Assembly (NCBI GenBank): GCA_965267435.1
Contig: OZ253960.1
Span: 1,736,001-1,800,000, forward strand
From: JAWPMT01 sp965267435
GTDB taxonomy: Bacteria; Bacteroidota; Bacteroidia; Cytophagales; Cyclobacteriaceae
Length of the DNA: 64,000 nt
Direction of reading: 5' to 3'
Part shown: in pieces, positions 31,346 to 42,600 of the stretch
Numbering within the stretch: position 1 is the first letter of the stretch
How the letters are laid out: the number at the start of each line of letters is the position of its first letter
The notes under the pieces: generated by a model
Database searches by the model: none
What the model was told of the DNA's origin: nothing
The model's input: only the letters and a program-made list of their open reading frames with translations
Translations under genes and position numbers: made by a program

Positions 31346-34300
31346 CTACTTGAGCCAAAAGAAGAGGTCATTAATAAAATCATCCCAAGAGCTAATTTCA
31401 TTTCTATGATTCACCAATCCTAAGTCACGCATTTTCTGATTATGCCTCTTGACATCTTGTATGGATTCATAAGAAAGCTTTCCGAGAACAACGGAACCAC
31501 CCACAAATACTCCAACACCAGCTCCAGCAGCACCGCCGACATAAGCCGCGGCACCCCAACTTAAACCGGTCCCGGCCGTATTGTAGGCGAACTCACCCCC
31601 AGTAATATCTCCTCTGTAAAGTAAACCTGCATCCCATACCACACTTCCTACGTTTGCAGCAGGTCCTACTACCTGTAAAGTACCCTTTACAAGTTTAAGC
31701 TGCTTGAACGCGACTTTCGCATAAGTCTTCCATTTAGCCACCAATTTTCCTGATTCATTGTAGACCGGGATTACGGTTAGTACCGCTTTTTCCTTAGCAG
31801 TTTGTTGTGCGACCTCCCCGAGACCTAATCCCATAGAGACAAATCCCATCGGGTTATTGCTAAATGAATCTGATTGACACTCATCTTCGCAACTATCTTC
31901 GGAGCTCTCTTCAGCATCACCCTTCTTCTTATCTCCATTTCCATTGCCTTCACCGTCCGAAGCTTGATAAACAGTTATGAGATCATCGTCGGTAATTCCA
32001 TTATCCTCCATCCACTCCTCAGTGGAGTACAACCCACTTGGATCGACGAAACGAAGTGGATTATTGTAATTGAAATGATAAGGGTTCCAAGATTCCTGAT
32101 TAAAGTCTGCTAACGGATCGACGGAGTTAAATCTTCCAAGTGCTGCATCGTACATCCTTGCATTGAAGTCATAAACATCCCATTCCTTCTGTTCTTCGTT
32201 CCCAGTTAGCTTATACAGGTTCTCCGGCTCCCTTGTCCATTCATTAAAAGTCAGCCCAAATGGATAGTAGTCTTGTACTTGCTTCACACCACTCGTAGTG
32301 TGCGTCACGGCGAAGTCATCGAAGCTTACGAAGCTGGTAATGTCACTTTCATTGCTAACATAGGCCATTAGGAAGCCCACGCCCTCGACGGTGATGTCCG
32401 GAATGCTTAGCTCCTCGAGAGCACCTGCCGCATTAATGGAGACTTGCACGAATCCACCCTTCAGAAGGTTCATCTGCTCATCGTAGAGCAGGTAGTTCAG
32501 ATATCCTCCGGGGACGGATGCATCCTCATCTCCCACCACTGCTGGAGAACCCAAAGCCTGCTCAAAGTTGCTTTGCAAGGGACCGGCGCCCTCAAGCCCG
32601 ACCGTTGCTGGATCCAGCGAACTGGCCATTGCTGACGCTAGCGCCTCAACAGGCAAAGGATCCCCTGCCTCCGTCCCTGGCTCGTAGTAAGCGTGGACGG
32701 TCAGATCAATCGCGTCTCCGGGTGCTACTTCCAAGGTCACGAATGGGCCCACTGGATGAACATTGTTGACCCTGGCGACCTCATCCCCACCCGGTGTATG
32801 GTTGGCCGCACCATCGGGCGTACGGGTCTCTACGACATTGGCGAAGACGGCCTCGTCGTATTCGGCATTCTCCGTCTCCATGGTAGCCAGGTATTCGATC
32901 ACCTCCGGCTCTGCCACTACCACCCGTACATTGCCCAGGTGGTCGGTGAGGTTGTACTCATAAATGAAGCCTTCGGATTCTTTCACCGCGCGACCTTGGG
33001 CATGTTGCATGAACTCGAGTGCGTCGTTTTTGTAATGTATGCCACCCACATAATCCACCACTTCCGTGGCCTCGTCAGAGACGGATTCCTTTCTCAGTTT
33101 CACACCTGCCGCATCGTAGGTGTACTTCACGTACTTTCCGTCCTCGTGGGTGAACGTTACCATCTCTGGTAAATTAAGGTGATTGTAGGTCACTTCCAAG
33201 CCCTTGTTAGCGTCGACGATCATGTTGCCATTGTCATCGTACTGGTACTCACCGGTGTTGGCACCGTCCGAGTATTGCTCGCCGAAGAGGTCGTCTCCCC
33301 TGGCGTCGGCCACATTATCGAGGCGGTTGCCATCATAGCCATAGGTTAGATCATCCAGGTATACGCGATTGCCCGTCGTCGGATCCGGCCCCCGCCTACG
33401 AAGTGCCTCAATGTTTCCATTGGCATCATACGCAATGCCCTGGTCCACACCATCCACCACGAGACCGGCCACCTGATAGAGGTTGTTCATCCCCGGATCA
33501 TCGTTGTTGTAGTAGTAGGCGTTTTTGATCCTGCTAGCGGCGTCGTACTTGTAGAGGTACTTCTGGCTACCCTGCTCGCGACCACCTGCTGATCGCCACG
33601 CCAGCCTCCCAATATTACCATTGTAGGCCTGGTGCTCTTCGTCTGTATCGAAATAATTGAGCTCCATCCCAAACTTGTCCGTCGCGTCATCAAAATCCTC
33701 AAACCCACCATTGATCGACCGGAGCCATCCGCGGATGTTGTATTGGTAATCGACCGACTGCAAACCATCGCCAATGTCTTTTGCGATCAGCTGCCCAAGC
33801 GAATCGTAGCTGTTGCTGGCGATCACGGTGGGGTTAGCTCCGTCAATCCGCTGCGTCTGCGTCAGGAGTCGATCTCCGTGATCGTAGGTGAACTCATCAG
33901 CGATGGTGACGCTCCCCCCATTGCCGTCTGTATGTGTGCGCACCGTCTGCACGACAAGGGGAGACACCTTGTTTCGGTACTCGTTTTCCACGATGTCCTT
34001 GCCATCGAGTTCCTGGTCATCGAGATAGTTCGAAGCGACTGTTTTCAGTACTCTGTTCCTATTGTCATAAAAGGTAATGGTCGTGATCCACTGGTCCGTA
34101 TTGAGGACCCTTGTCTTTGTGCCCGTTACCATTCCGCGAACCCTATCCGTCGCATCAGGATGCTTTAGGGACTCGAGCGATTGACCAAACGCAGCTGCAT
34201 CATAAAAGTCATAGTTGTCGTAGTACGTCACCGTCAGCAATTCGTCTGGATTGACCGATGGGAATGCAGCGTCGGTATACCCCTGCAGCGGGCCGTCTCC

Positions 34301-37300
34301 TGTGTAGGCCTCGGTGGTACTGCTCCCTGCCCCTTCGTAATGCCGCGCGAGTTCGTCTTCGATGCTACTCTCCTTTTCGATGACGGCAATCCCTGTCAGC
34401 ACCGGTCGGTTGAGGTGATCATATTTGGTGAACTGCCAGTTGTTGCCGAAGAACTCTGTTTCCAACTGCGCCTCGGTCGTCACTTCGAAATCCTGCACAG
34501 TAGCACCATTCACCTCAAAGCCCTCAGTGAAAGTCATACTTCCGGGAGTTTCGATGAAGTAGTGCGCACTAGCGGTCTGTACCCCGTTGGCCTCCTGATT
34601 GTCACTCACAATCTCGTAGTGATCCGGCGGAGAGGGTTGGCTTCGCATCATACCATCCTGTGTAAGCACCAGGCGATCCTGGTCATCATATACCATGCGT
34701 GTCCACTGGGCTCCAGGGACGCGTTTGGCGATCATGCGCTGTCGGTGATCATACTCGTAGCTAAACATCCATCGGGACTGAAAGCCCTCAGAAGCTAGGG
34801 AATCCCAGGTCATGTTGTCTTCTCCGGCTTCTATCTTCCGTATCCCTTCCGGCTGCACGACATGCCGCAGGTTGTCGTACTCATCGTAGAGGTAGTAAGT
34901 CTGGGCGTAGGTTTTGGTGCCGTCATTGGCCTCAGACAGCTTCACCTTCTTCATCACTACCTGGCCTGAGATGTTGGAGTATTCGATAGACTCCCCTTCT
35001 GCCGCTCCGTTGTTTTCGTCCAGTACGGCATTCCTGTACAGCTTGCCAGTTGTGTAGTAGCCGGAGTTGACAGAAATGTGGTCATCCACTACTGTCAGCA
35101 TCCGGACTTCATTTTCACCATTCACCTCGTACCTACTATCGACGGTATGGCCGGACCCCACCTGCCACGCTTGTCCAGGGGAGGCCTGCGATAGCACACG
35201 GTTGAGTGGAGAAGATTCAAAGACGGTTTGCGAGAAGGCTGCATTCCCATCCCCGGGGTATGCTCGTTCATAATACCCCGCCTGCGCGACTATTGCGTCT
35301 TCATGAAACTGGCCATCACTGGTCGTCTCAGCAAAAGGCAGGTAATTGATGTTTTGTCTGCCATAGCTATCATATGTCATGGGGGTTACGAGGTCCGTAC
35401 CGGGAACAGGTGATGCATTTATCCCGACAGCCTGCACGGGACGACCCAGGCCATCAAAATAAGTGATCGATTGCTTGACCTGATACGGATCATCGATGCC
35501 GGCCACGGTTCCCTGGAGAGGTTCACGGGCAGCGTACGTCTTCAAGTAATTTCGCTCAGGCAGGATTTCGACCTCAGCGGAGTTGATGATCCAGCCATTC
35601 TCCTCGCTCACGATCAGTTGATAAATACCCGGGTCCACCCTTGGTGCCTGCCAGGTATAGTCGGTGGTCGTTCCCACTGATCCGCCCGACAACTGCGACG
35701 CCAACGTTACTCTTTCCCCCGACTGCGACTCCAACTGGACTTTGTAGGCATATGGGTGGTCGTAGTGATTGGTCCACGCCAACTGACCCGACTGACCTGG
35801 CATCAGCCGCTCAACCTCCACAGGCTGCACCAATGCATGGTCGACAGGGTCCCGCACCACGAACTCCTCAGAAAGGAATCGCATCTGGTCCACTTCGATC
35901 AGGACCTGGTAGTCGCCTCCGGGAGGCATCGTAGATGACAAGCTGTGTGGGGTTGTTGCAATGGGCTCATCATAGTCGGAGGTATAGGCATCCTGACTGG
36001 TCGCCTCAAAGCCTTTCACGAGCTTCAGACTGTAACCACCCAGTTCGGTCGCATTCGCCGACCAGGAAATGTCCACATTGCCACCGTGGCTGTAGTCATC
36101 GCTAGCTATCGGACCATTGAACGTCAGCACGAGGGCTTCCACCTCCACGAACACTTCGTTCGTCACTCTCAAAGCCGTCGGAGGGCATAAGTCCGTGTAG
36201 GCAGATCTTCGATAATACAAGGAGGACTTCAGTGGCTCAGGAAAAGAATGATGCCTACCTGTCGATCCTGTGATATCCGTCCAACTCTCGCCATCTGCCG
36301 ACTCCTGCCATTGATAGCGAGGGTCTCCGGCACTGCCCGTTGCCTCGGTCCCAGTTAGGGCCTGGGGGAAGGTGTTCCACTCGATCAGCTGATCCGCTGC
36401 TATCGTACCTGGCACGAGCTTACCGTAGACTGTGACCTTTATTTCATTAGACTCGTCGCTTTCACAATTCTCGGAGTCAGCCCTCCTGCGAAACCAGGTG
36501 GTCTGAAACAGCGCCGCTGGGCTATAACCCTTGCCTGTCTCACCGTCAATCTCTTCCCAGTTGATATTGTCTACTGAAAACTCCCATTGATAAGTAATCG
36601 GACCAATCCCTCCACTGCCGCCGCCGGTATTGAGTAGTCTTTCCGGCACCGAGCCAAAGCAGATCGTTTGTGCTTCGGAGATGGAGCCTCCTTCCACCGG
36701 GTCAGCGACCGTCACCTTCACCGAACTTGTCTCGGCAGTTCCACACGCACCTGAACTGACAATACGCTTGTACCATCTGTCGGCATAGAGGATATCGGTC
36801 GGATCGAGGCTCTCATTGGTTCCGGCCACATCTTCCCAATCGGTATCATTGGGCGAAACCTGCCACGTGTACTGGTAGCTCGGTGGCCCCTCTCCTCCCT
36901 CGGGCAGGGAAACGGATGAAAGCAGACCGGCGTCCGTAGCATCACAAATCGTCTGGTCGCCCGCTATAGCTCCTGGTGTTAATTCATCCAGTACCGTGAC
37001 CGTGACAGGTTGGGTATATCTGATATTACACCCACCTGAGATCACCCCGCGACGGTAATAAGTCGTCTCTGTCAATCCTGCCGGGGGATTGTACCAGTTA
37101 GGAATAACTGAGCTTTGAAAAACAATTTCCGTCCAATTGACAGCGTCTGTAGAGTATTGCCAGCTGAAATCATAGTTCACATTATCTCCCCCTATCGGAG
37201 CTTGTCCGGCAGTGATGACATCCGGGTCGCCCTCATAACAAATGGTCTGGTCCCCAGTGATGGTGCCGGGGCCCAACTTGCCGAAGACGGTGATTTCAAT

Positions 37301-39628
37301 GACGTTGGACTCGTCGCTTTCGCAGCTCTCAGAATCGGCCCTTCGACGAAAATAGGTGGTCTGAAATAGCTCACCGGGGCTGTAACCCTTGCCCAGTTCC
37401 CCGCCGATCTCTGACCAATTGATATTGTCTGTGGACGACTCCCACTGATAGGTAAATGCGCCAATACCTCCGGTGGCGCCACCGCTATTGATCAACCGTT
37501 CTGGAATGGCTCCAAAGCAGATCGTCTGCGCTTCCGATATGGCTCCTCCATCGACGGGATCGGCAACCGTTACTTTCACCGAACTCGTCTCGGCAGTGCC
37601 ACACCCCCCAGAACTGACAATTCTTTTGTACCAACGATCAGCATATAGGACATCCGTCGGATCAAGGCTTTCGCCTGTTCCGGCCACATCTTCCCACTCA
37701 ACATTGTTAGAGGATACCTGCCAGGTGTATTGGTAGCTTGCTGGCCCTTCTCCTCCTTGTGGTAGTGACACAGACGAAAGCAGGCCAGCATCTGTAGCGT
37801 CGCAGATCGTCTGTGCGCCACCTATTTCACCCGGCGTCAGCTCGTCGAGAACGGTGATGGTCACGGCAGCGGTGTACCTGATGTTACAATCGGCGGAGGT
37901 TACCCCCCGGCGGTAATGCGTCGTCTGAGTTAGCCCAGCTGGTGGATTATACCAATTCGGCACAACTGACCCCTCGATTTCGATGTCTATCCATGAGTTG
38001 CCATCCGTCGAGGACTGCCAGCTATAGTCATAGTTTTCGTTGTCTCCGCCAACAGGTGCTTGCTCCGCGTTGATGACGTCAGGGTCACCGCCATAGCAAA
38101 TGGTCTGGTCGCCTGTGATGGTGCCAGGGCCTAGTTTGCCGCGGACCGTGACTTCTATCGTGTTAGATTCTTCACTTCCACAAAACTCGGAGTAGGCTAT
38201 TCGACGAAACCAGGTAGTTTCAAATAGCTCTCCTGGGCTGTATCCCTTGGCCATGGCACCTTCAATCTCAGTCCAGCCAACCGTGGCGGTAGAATACTCC
38301 CACTGGTAGGTAATGGCACCATTGCCACCGCTAGCACCGCCTGAGTTGAGCAACTTGCTGGGGATAGCACCAAAACAAATGGTTTGGTCATCAGAAATGG
38401 TGCCTCCCTGCAACGCAGGCGCGACCTCAATGAGAACAGGCGGAGTGTTCGCAGATCCGCAGTTTTCTGAAGTCACCATACGTCGGTAATAACGGTCCGC
38501 CGTAAGATCCAGGGAAGGGTCATACTCCAGTCCAGTAGCACCTGAAATGTCGGTCCAGGTGTTATTGACATACCTCTGCCATTGATAGGTGTAAACACCT
38601 GTCCCTCCCGACGGCGAAGTTTTGTTGGTGATCTTTGCTGGGTCGGTGTTGTAGCAAATGGCATCCTGCGAATTGATCTCACCCGGATTGATCGCTGGTA
38701 ATACGGTTTTTGTAACCGTATTGGAATAGGCTACATCACAATTGGCGGAAGTTGCCCCTCGCTTGTAATAAGTAGTAGTCGTTAGATTTCCCGGGTTGTA
38801 GGTCGCATTCGTTGCGCCACTGATCACAGACCAGTTGACATTGTCTGTAGAGACTTCCCAGTGATAAGCATAGGATCCATCGCCTCCAGCCGCATTTTGT
38901 GAATTCGTGATCTTGTCAGGGTTGCCGTTGTAGCAAACCGTTTCTGTTCCACTAATACTGCCACCAATAACATGGTAGACCGTCACCACCACTTCATCCG
39001 TGTATTCGGTGGAATAGTCATCTCGCACACGCCTTCTGAAGGTTGTTGTGGTGCTGAGCGCAGGAGGATTATAAGCAGCGGATGTTGCTCCGCTGATATT
39101 GGAGTAACTGGTCCTCGACGTCTTTTGCTGCCACTGGTATCGCCGGATGCCAAGTCCACCGTAAGCATCCTGTGTACTCGATAATTGGTTGGGGTCACCT
39201 GACTCGCAAACCGCCTGAGACCCGCTGATACTACCCGGGTAAAGTGTGGGAGCCGCTGCCGTTACCGACAGGGAAGCGATAACTGAACCGCTTTGTATGA
39301 ATTCCAGTGTCTTACCTCCGGGAGTCGACCAGGAGACCCTGCTATAGTTCTTGCCGTCGCTTACCCAAGTACTGTGTACGGTGCCTCCTGTTCCGGCGTC
39401 CCAACTCACACGGATACCCGTGTAGTCCACAGAATATTCGTATTCGACACCCGCAGTAATGCTCGTTGAACCTGTGATGGTCTGTGCATTTAAGCCGACA
39501 AAAGACGATACAATGAAGACAACAAAGAAGAGAGCAATCGCACGGACCACCCCAGTCTTCGAACGCCAGACTAACCCTAAGAAATCACTAGTAGGCCAGC
39601 CAGGCTTGGTGTTTAGTAGTCTGCTCAT
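31346..39628 (-). CDS. Large RHS-repeat protein with Ig-like repeats, DUF6443-type domain and variable C-terminal tip
   Basis: The 2760-residue protein starts with ATG overlapping the previous stop (ATGA). A membrane anchor/signal ('VVRAIALFFVVFIVSSF', about 28-47) is followed by eleven Ig-like repeats of about 90 residues (about 130-1130) with a 'xxGxIxxxQTICxxxxPxxL' start and 'YxRxxxS' ends. Next come a linker, the DUF6443-type region near 1340 ('YLKTYAAREPLQG'), YD/RHS repeats (about 1400-2400) and the RHS core ('YYPFGLTFNEW', 'YDFNARMYDAALGRFNSVDP') ending at 'FVDPSGL'. The last 230 residues are unlike known families by eye and hold a Gly/Ala-rich hydrophobic hairpin ('AAAYVGGAAGAGVGVFVGG'), so the tip may be membrane-active (inference). 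It is followed directly by the candidate immunity gene. Confidence 0.92.
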   Translation of the reverse strand: MSRLLNTKPGWPTSDFLGLVWRSKTGVVRAIALFFVVFIVSSFVGLNAQTITGSTSITAGVEYEYSVDYTGIRVSWDAGTGGTVHSTWVSDGKNYSRVSWSTPGGKTLEFIQSGSVIASLSVTAAAPTLYPGSISGSQAVCESGDPNQLSSTQDAYGGLGIRRYQWQQKTSRTSYSNISGATSAAYNPPALSTTTTFRRRVRDDYSTEYTDEVVVTVYHVIGGSISGTETVCYNGNPDKITNSQNAAGGDGSYAYHWEVSTDNVNWSVISGATNATYNPGNLTTTTYYKRGATSANCDVAYSNTVTKTVLPAINPGEINSQDAICYNTDPAKITNKTSPSGGTGVYTYQWQRYVNNTWTDISGATGLEYDPSLDLTADRYYRRMVTSENCGSANTPPVLIEVAPALQGGTISDDQTICFGAIPSKLLNSGGASGGNGAITYQWEYSTATVGWTEIEGAMAKGYSPGELFETTWFRRIAYSEFCGSEESNTIEVTVRGKLGPGTITGDQTICYGGDPDVINAEQAPVGGDNENYDYSWQSSTDGNSWIDIEIEGSVVPNWYNPPAGLTQTTHYRRGVTSADCNIRYTAAVTITVLDELTPGEIGGAQTICDATDAGLLSSVSLPQGGEGPASYQYTWQVSSNNVEWEDVAGTGESLDPTDVLYADRWYKRIVSSGGCGTAETSSVKVTVADPVDGGAISEAQTICFGAIPERLINSGGATGGIGAFTYQWESSTDNINWSEIGGELGKGYSPGELFQTTYFRRRADSESCESDESNVIEITVFGKLGPGTITGDQTICYEGDPDVITAGQAPIGGDNVNYDFSWQYSTDAVNWTEIVFQSSVIPNWYNPPAGLTETTYYRRGVISGGCNIRYTQPVTVTVLDELTPGAIAGDQTICDATDAGLLSSVSLPEGGEGPPSYQYTWQVSPNDTDWEDVAGTNESLDPTDILYADRWYKRIVSSGACGTAETSSVKVTVADPVEGGSISEAQTICFGSVPERLLNTGGGSGGIGPITYQWEFSVDNINWEEIDGETGKGYSPAALFQTTWFRRRADSENCESDESNEIKVTVYGKLVPGTIAADQLIEWNTFPQALTGTEATGSAGDPRYQWQESADGESWTDITGSTGRHHSFPEPLKSSLYYRRSAYTDLCPPTALRVTNEVFVEVEALVLTFNGPIASDDYSHGGNVDISWSANATELGGYSLKLVKGFEATSQDAYTSDYDEPIATTPHSLSSTMPPGGDYQVLIEVDQMRFLSEEFVVRDPVDHALVQPVEVERLMPGQSGQLAWTNHYDHPYAYKVQLESQSGERVTLASQLSGGSVGTTTDYTWQAPRVDPGIYQLIVSEENGWIINSAEVEILPERNYLKTYAAREPLQGTVAGIDDPYQVKQSITYFDGLGRPVQAVGINASPVPGTDLVTPMTYDSYGRQNINYLPFAETTSDGQFHEDAIVAQAGYYERAYPGDGNAAFSQTVFESSPLNRVLSQASPGQAWQVGSGHTVDSRYEVNGENEVRMLTVVDDHISVNSGYYTTGKLYRNAVLDENNGAAEGESIEYSNISGQVVMKKVKLSEANDGTKTYAQTYYLYDEYDNLRHVVQPEGIRKIEAGEDNMTWDSLASEGFQSRWMFSYEYDHRQRMIAKRVPGAQWTRMVYDDQDRLVLTQDGMMRSQPSPPDHYEIVSDNQEANGVQTASAHYFIETPGSMTFTEGFEVNGATVQDFEVTTEAQLETEFFGNNWQFTKYDHLNRPVLTGIAVIEKESSIEDELARHYEGAGSSTTEAYTGDGPLQGYTDAAFPSVNPDELLTVTYYDNYDFYDAAAFGQSLESLKHPDATDRVRGMVTGTKTRVLNTDQWITTITFYDNRNRVLKTVASNYLDDQELDGKDIVENEYRNKVSPLVVQTVRTHTDGNGGSVTIADEFTYDHGDRLLTQTQRIDGANPTVIASNSYDSLGQLIAKDIGDGLQSVDYQYNIRGWLRSINGGFEDFDDATDKFGMELNYFDTDEEHQAYNGNIGRLAWRSAGGREQGSQKYLYKYDAASRIKNAYYYNNDDPGMNNLYQVAGLVVDGVDQGIAYDANGNIEALRRRGPDPTTGNRVYLDDLTYGYDGNRLDNVADARGDDLFGEQYSDGANTGEYQYDDNGNMIVDANKGLEVTYNHLNLPEMVTFTHEDGKYVKYTYDAAGVKLRKESVSDEATEVVDYVGGIHYKNDALEFMQHAQGRAVKESEGFIYEYNLTDHLGNVRVVVAEPEVIEYLATMETENAEYDEAVFANVVETRTPDGAANHTPGGDEVARVNNVHPVGPFVTLEVAPGDAIDLTVHAYYEPGTEAGDPLPVEALASAMASSLDPATVGLEGAGPLQSNFEQALGSPAVVGDEDASVPGGYLNYLLYDEQMNLLKGGFVQVSINAAGALEELSIPDITVEGVGFLMAYVSNESDITSFVSFDDFAVTHTTSGVKQVQDYYPFGLTFNEWTREPENLYKLTGNEEQKEWDVYDFNARMYDAALGRFNSVDPLADFNQESWNPYHFNYNNPLRFVDPSGLYSTEEWMEDNGITDDDLITVYQASDGEGNGNGDKKKGDAEESSEDSCEDECQSDSFSNNPMGFVSMGLGLGEVAQQTAKEKAVLTVIPVYNESGKLVAKWKTYAKVAFKQLKLVKGTLQVVGPAANVGSVVWDAGLLYRGDITGGEFAYNTAGTGLSWGAAAYVGGAAGAGVGVFVGGSVVLGKLSYESIQDVKRHNQKMRDLGLVNHRNEISSWDDFINDLFFWLK

Positions 39629-42600
39629 TGGTTAGTTGTATTGGAGTGAGAGCCTTGATTGGCGTAATGATATTCTTGTTCCTGTAGTGTGTAGCCTTCA
39701 TGATCCACCACCCGCAGAAGTCTACCCAAGCTATCATACACATAGTGAGTTGTACGTCCGTTAGGGTCCGTCTGTGTTGATATCCCTACGCCGGGCTTGT
39801 GGGTAAAAGTGGTTAGATAGGCATTACCAAGATGTGTATCCAAATGACTTCTCAACACACCGAGTTTTTGATCAATATCTGCCTGGTCCGATGAAGAGGC
39901 TAAGTCCTGTATAAAGGAGGCGCCTATGTCCTGAGCCAGCATCACAACCTGTGAATAGGAGGCATTCACAATCTTGGCAACAGGATAGGTGCTTTTATAA
40001 GACCAAAGGAGGGTTGTCTCCATGTCACCCACTTTTTGCTGCTGGACAATGTTACCATTACCATCGTATGTAAAATGAACTCTTTCCCGGAATGATGAAT
40101 CAAACTGCTCTCCATCCGAAGGACTCACTACTGATTGCCCCGGCTGAAGCTCCAGCATCAATCGGACAACCGGTAAGACCCAATCCCCTTGAGGATCAAA
40201 GTGATATCTGGTAGCTCCTCCAGCAACTGGTTTGCCATCGATGTACTGAATTTGCTCAATGACTGGATTGACGATGTGACTATTTTGCAGTTCGCGAACG
40301 GCGTCGCCGGGTGAAAAATAATCTGGTGGGTACTTGTAGGTATTTCGCACCATCTGTCCCTCACTGTTGACATATTCATCGCTTGTGACCAACTCGTGAC
40401 GCGGGCTGTCATACGAATACGATGTGAGCGTGCTTACCTCCATAGCATGATCATCGCCATAGTTGGTCTCTTCGGAAGTAGCCACGTGAACAACCCCTGT
40501 CGAGTGCTGGTATTCTGAATACAACCAATCTATCTCAGGACGTAGCGTTTGGAACCTTAATCCTTTGATAGAGTGTCTATCCTCCATCAGTGGCGTTTGC
40601 ACAATCTCACGGACCGGGTTGCCAGTCTCGTCCTTGAAGGTAGTGCGTTTGAGGAACCCTCGTTTCCTATCCAGATTGTCTTGATCCACAAAAGGCCAGG
40701 CTGGAGCATCAAAAGAGAACTCGTATTCCACATAAGGCACCACAGGATTGCCTTCTTGGTAGAATAGATACCTCAAGGTCGAACCTTCGGAATCAAGGTC
40801 AGTATCCGGATAATCGATGGCTGTTGTATATTCATACTCCACTGAACCATTGCCCACCTCACGCTCCGTTACAATTTGGTAACCCACAGGGGATCCCTTG
40901 GTGTAACCCAATTGCGTATGACTCCCGCAGCCAATCTCTAAATAAGGAAATGGATCATTATCCGACGTCACATCCCCACAATCCCCTTGAAACCAGGTGG
41001 GGAGACCAGCGGCTGAGAGGTACGAATAGGTATCATACTTTGGTGAGTTCAACAAAACACCAGGACCGTACTCAAAGACCTTAGACTTCGCCAATTGTCC
41101 GGCATCGGTATAACTGTCAATTTGCTCAATTCTGATCCCGGCAGTCGTTTGTGGTACAACATCCGGAGGCGTCGCAATAGGTCGCTCTTTCATTTGATAG
41201 AGCCAACCCCAGACATCATTGTCACTATCTGGATCCCTTTTGACCACCAGCGTGTAAGAGCCTCTGGGAAGACCTACATCCTCAAGGGTCAGCGAAATGA
41301 AACCGTCCACATCCGGCGATAGAACGCCAATATCTGGATCCGCAACCCCGAACCGATAGAGCCAGTAGCCCCCGTCGCCTGGACGCCACTTTACAGCGAG
41401 TACCTCTTCTCCCTCCTGATCCAGGACGGTCACGCTATTGTCACGAAACATATCGGCATTGATCTCTGCTCCGGGCTGATCACAGTCGAGGTATTCACGG
41501 GTATCAGGGTCCCAGCACTCATCTACCAAAATCTCGATTGCAAATCGGGATATGTATGACGTAACTTCAACCATCTCAGAAGACTCGGTAGTGGGACTAT
41601 CTCCTTCCACGAACGCCTGAACACCCTCTTCCACCAGTTCCATACTTGATCCAGGATCCTGAACATTATATGCATAGACATTAGGGCCGAACGTGAATTC
41701 AGTGTAACCACCTGTGGGATAGGTGATTCGCCTCAGCGTGCCATATACTACATCAGAACCGGAGGGTTCCCTATTTGCACCTGGCACACTGAACAATAAT
41801 CTGTTGACCAGCATCGGAGACTCTGGGCAAATAATGCCCACATTAAAGTGAGGGTCATATACACCAAAAGGCCCTTCATAGCCAGGCCACAGGTTCGTAT
41901 TGCTCCTTGCGCCATTGTAGTATCCCCAGTGGTCCTGTGCCGGAGACAACTGGCTTGGCAACAGATCTTTGTTTTCAGTGGTTCTGCCTACATAAGTAAA
42001 GGAGTACGGCGGCTTTCCAGACGCTTCATCACTCCCTAGTTCCTGAACACTTTTTAGATATAGCCGGTAATTAGCAAACGCCGTTTGGGCCCCTGGCTCA
42101 AGGTCTTCACCTTCTCTCTTCCGGTAGGGGTACTCTGTCTCTACCTGTTCCGTTTCGAGAACGAATGACTTCAGCTTCGAGCCGTTCTGGCCGATTACTT
42201 CGATTTCATTCAGTGCGCGGGGTTCCGAGTTCGTTCCAGGCGCTAATGGACTGTACAGGTCCGTCCTTCTGGTCAAGGCCTTGAAATTTACTGTTTGGCC
42301 AAAACTTGCCGAAATGGAGGCGAGTCTCAGTCCTTTGAAGGAGTTGCGGCCAAAACTAGGAACGGGTGGATCACCGGAAAAGAGATAGTCGTCTCCAGCC
42401 GGACGGGCATACTTCTTGAATCGCTTCACCGAGTAGTATTGATAATTCTCTTGAGCGTAGGTGAAAGTGACTTCTTCTGCTCCGGTTGCAGAAACCATCT
42501 TGCTTAAGTAAAAACCCGTTGTTGAATAGGCCGAACCATTGAATGACGTTTGTTCGGCATTTGTGAAGTGGTATTCTGTCCCGTTACCGTCAACAATGAT

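Noticed and set aside
31346..32035. RHS tip as a known nuclease, deaminase or HNH toxin
   Set aside because: No HNH, DxE, HxE or Cys-rich nuclease pattern was visible; the tip is left as unknown.
33632..34798. Two + strand open frames of 178 and 205 codons within the RHS gene
   Set aside because: Opposite-strand frames in a well-supported RHS/YD region; the products lack domains or start signals.
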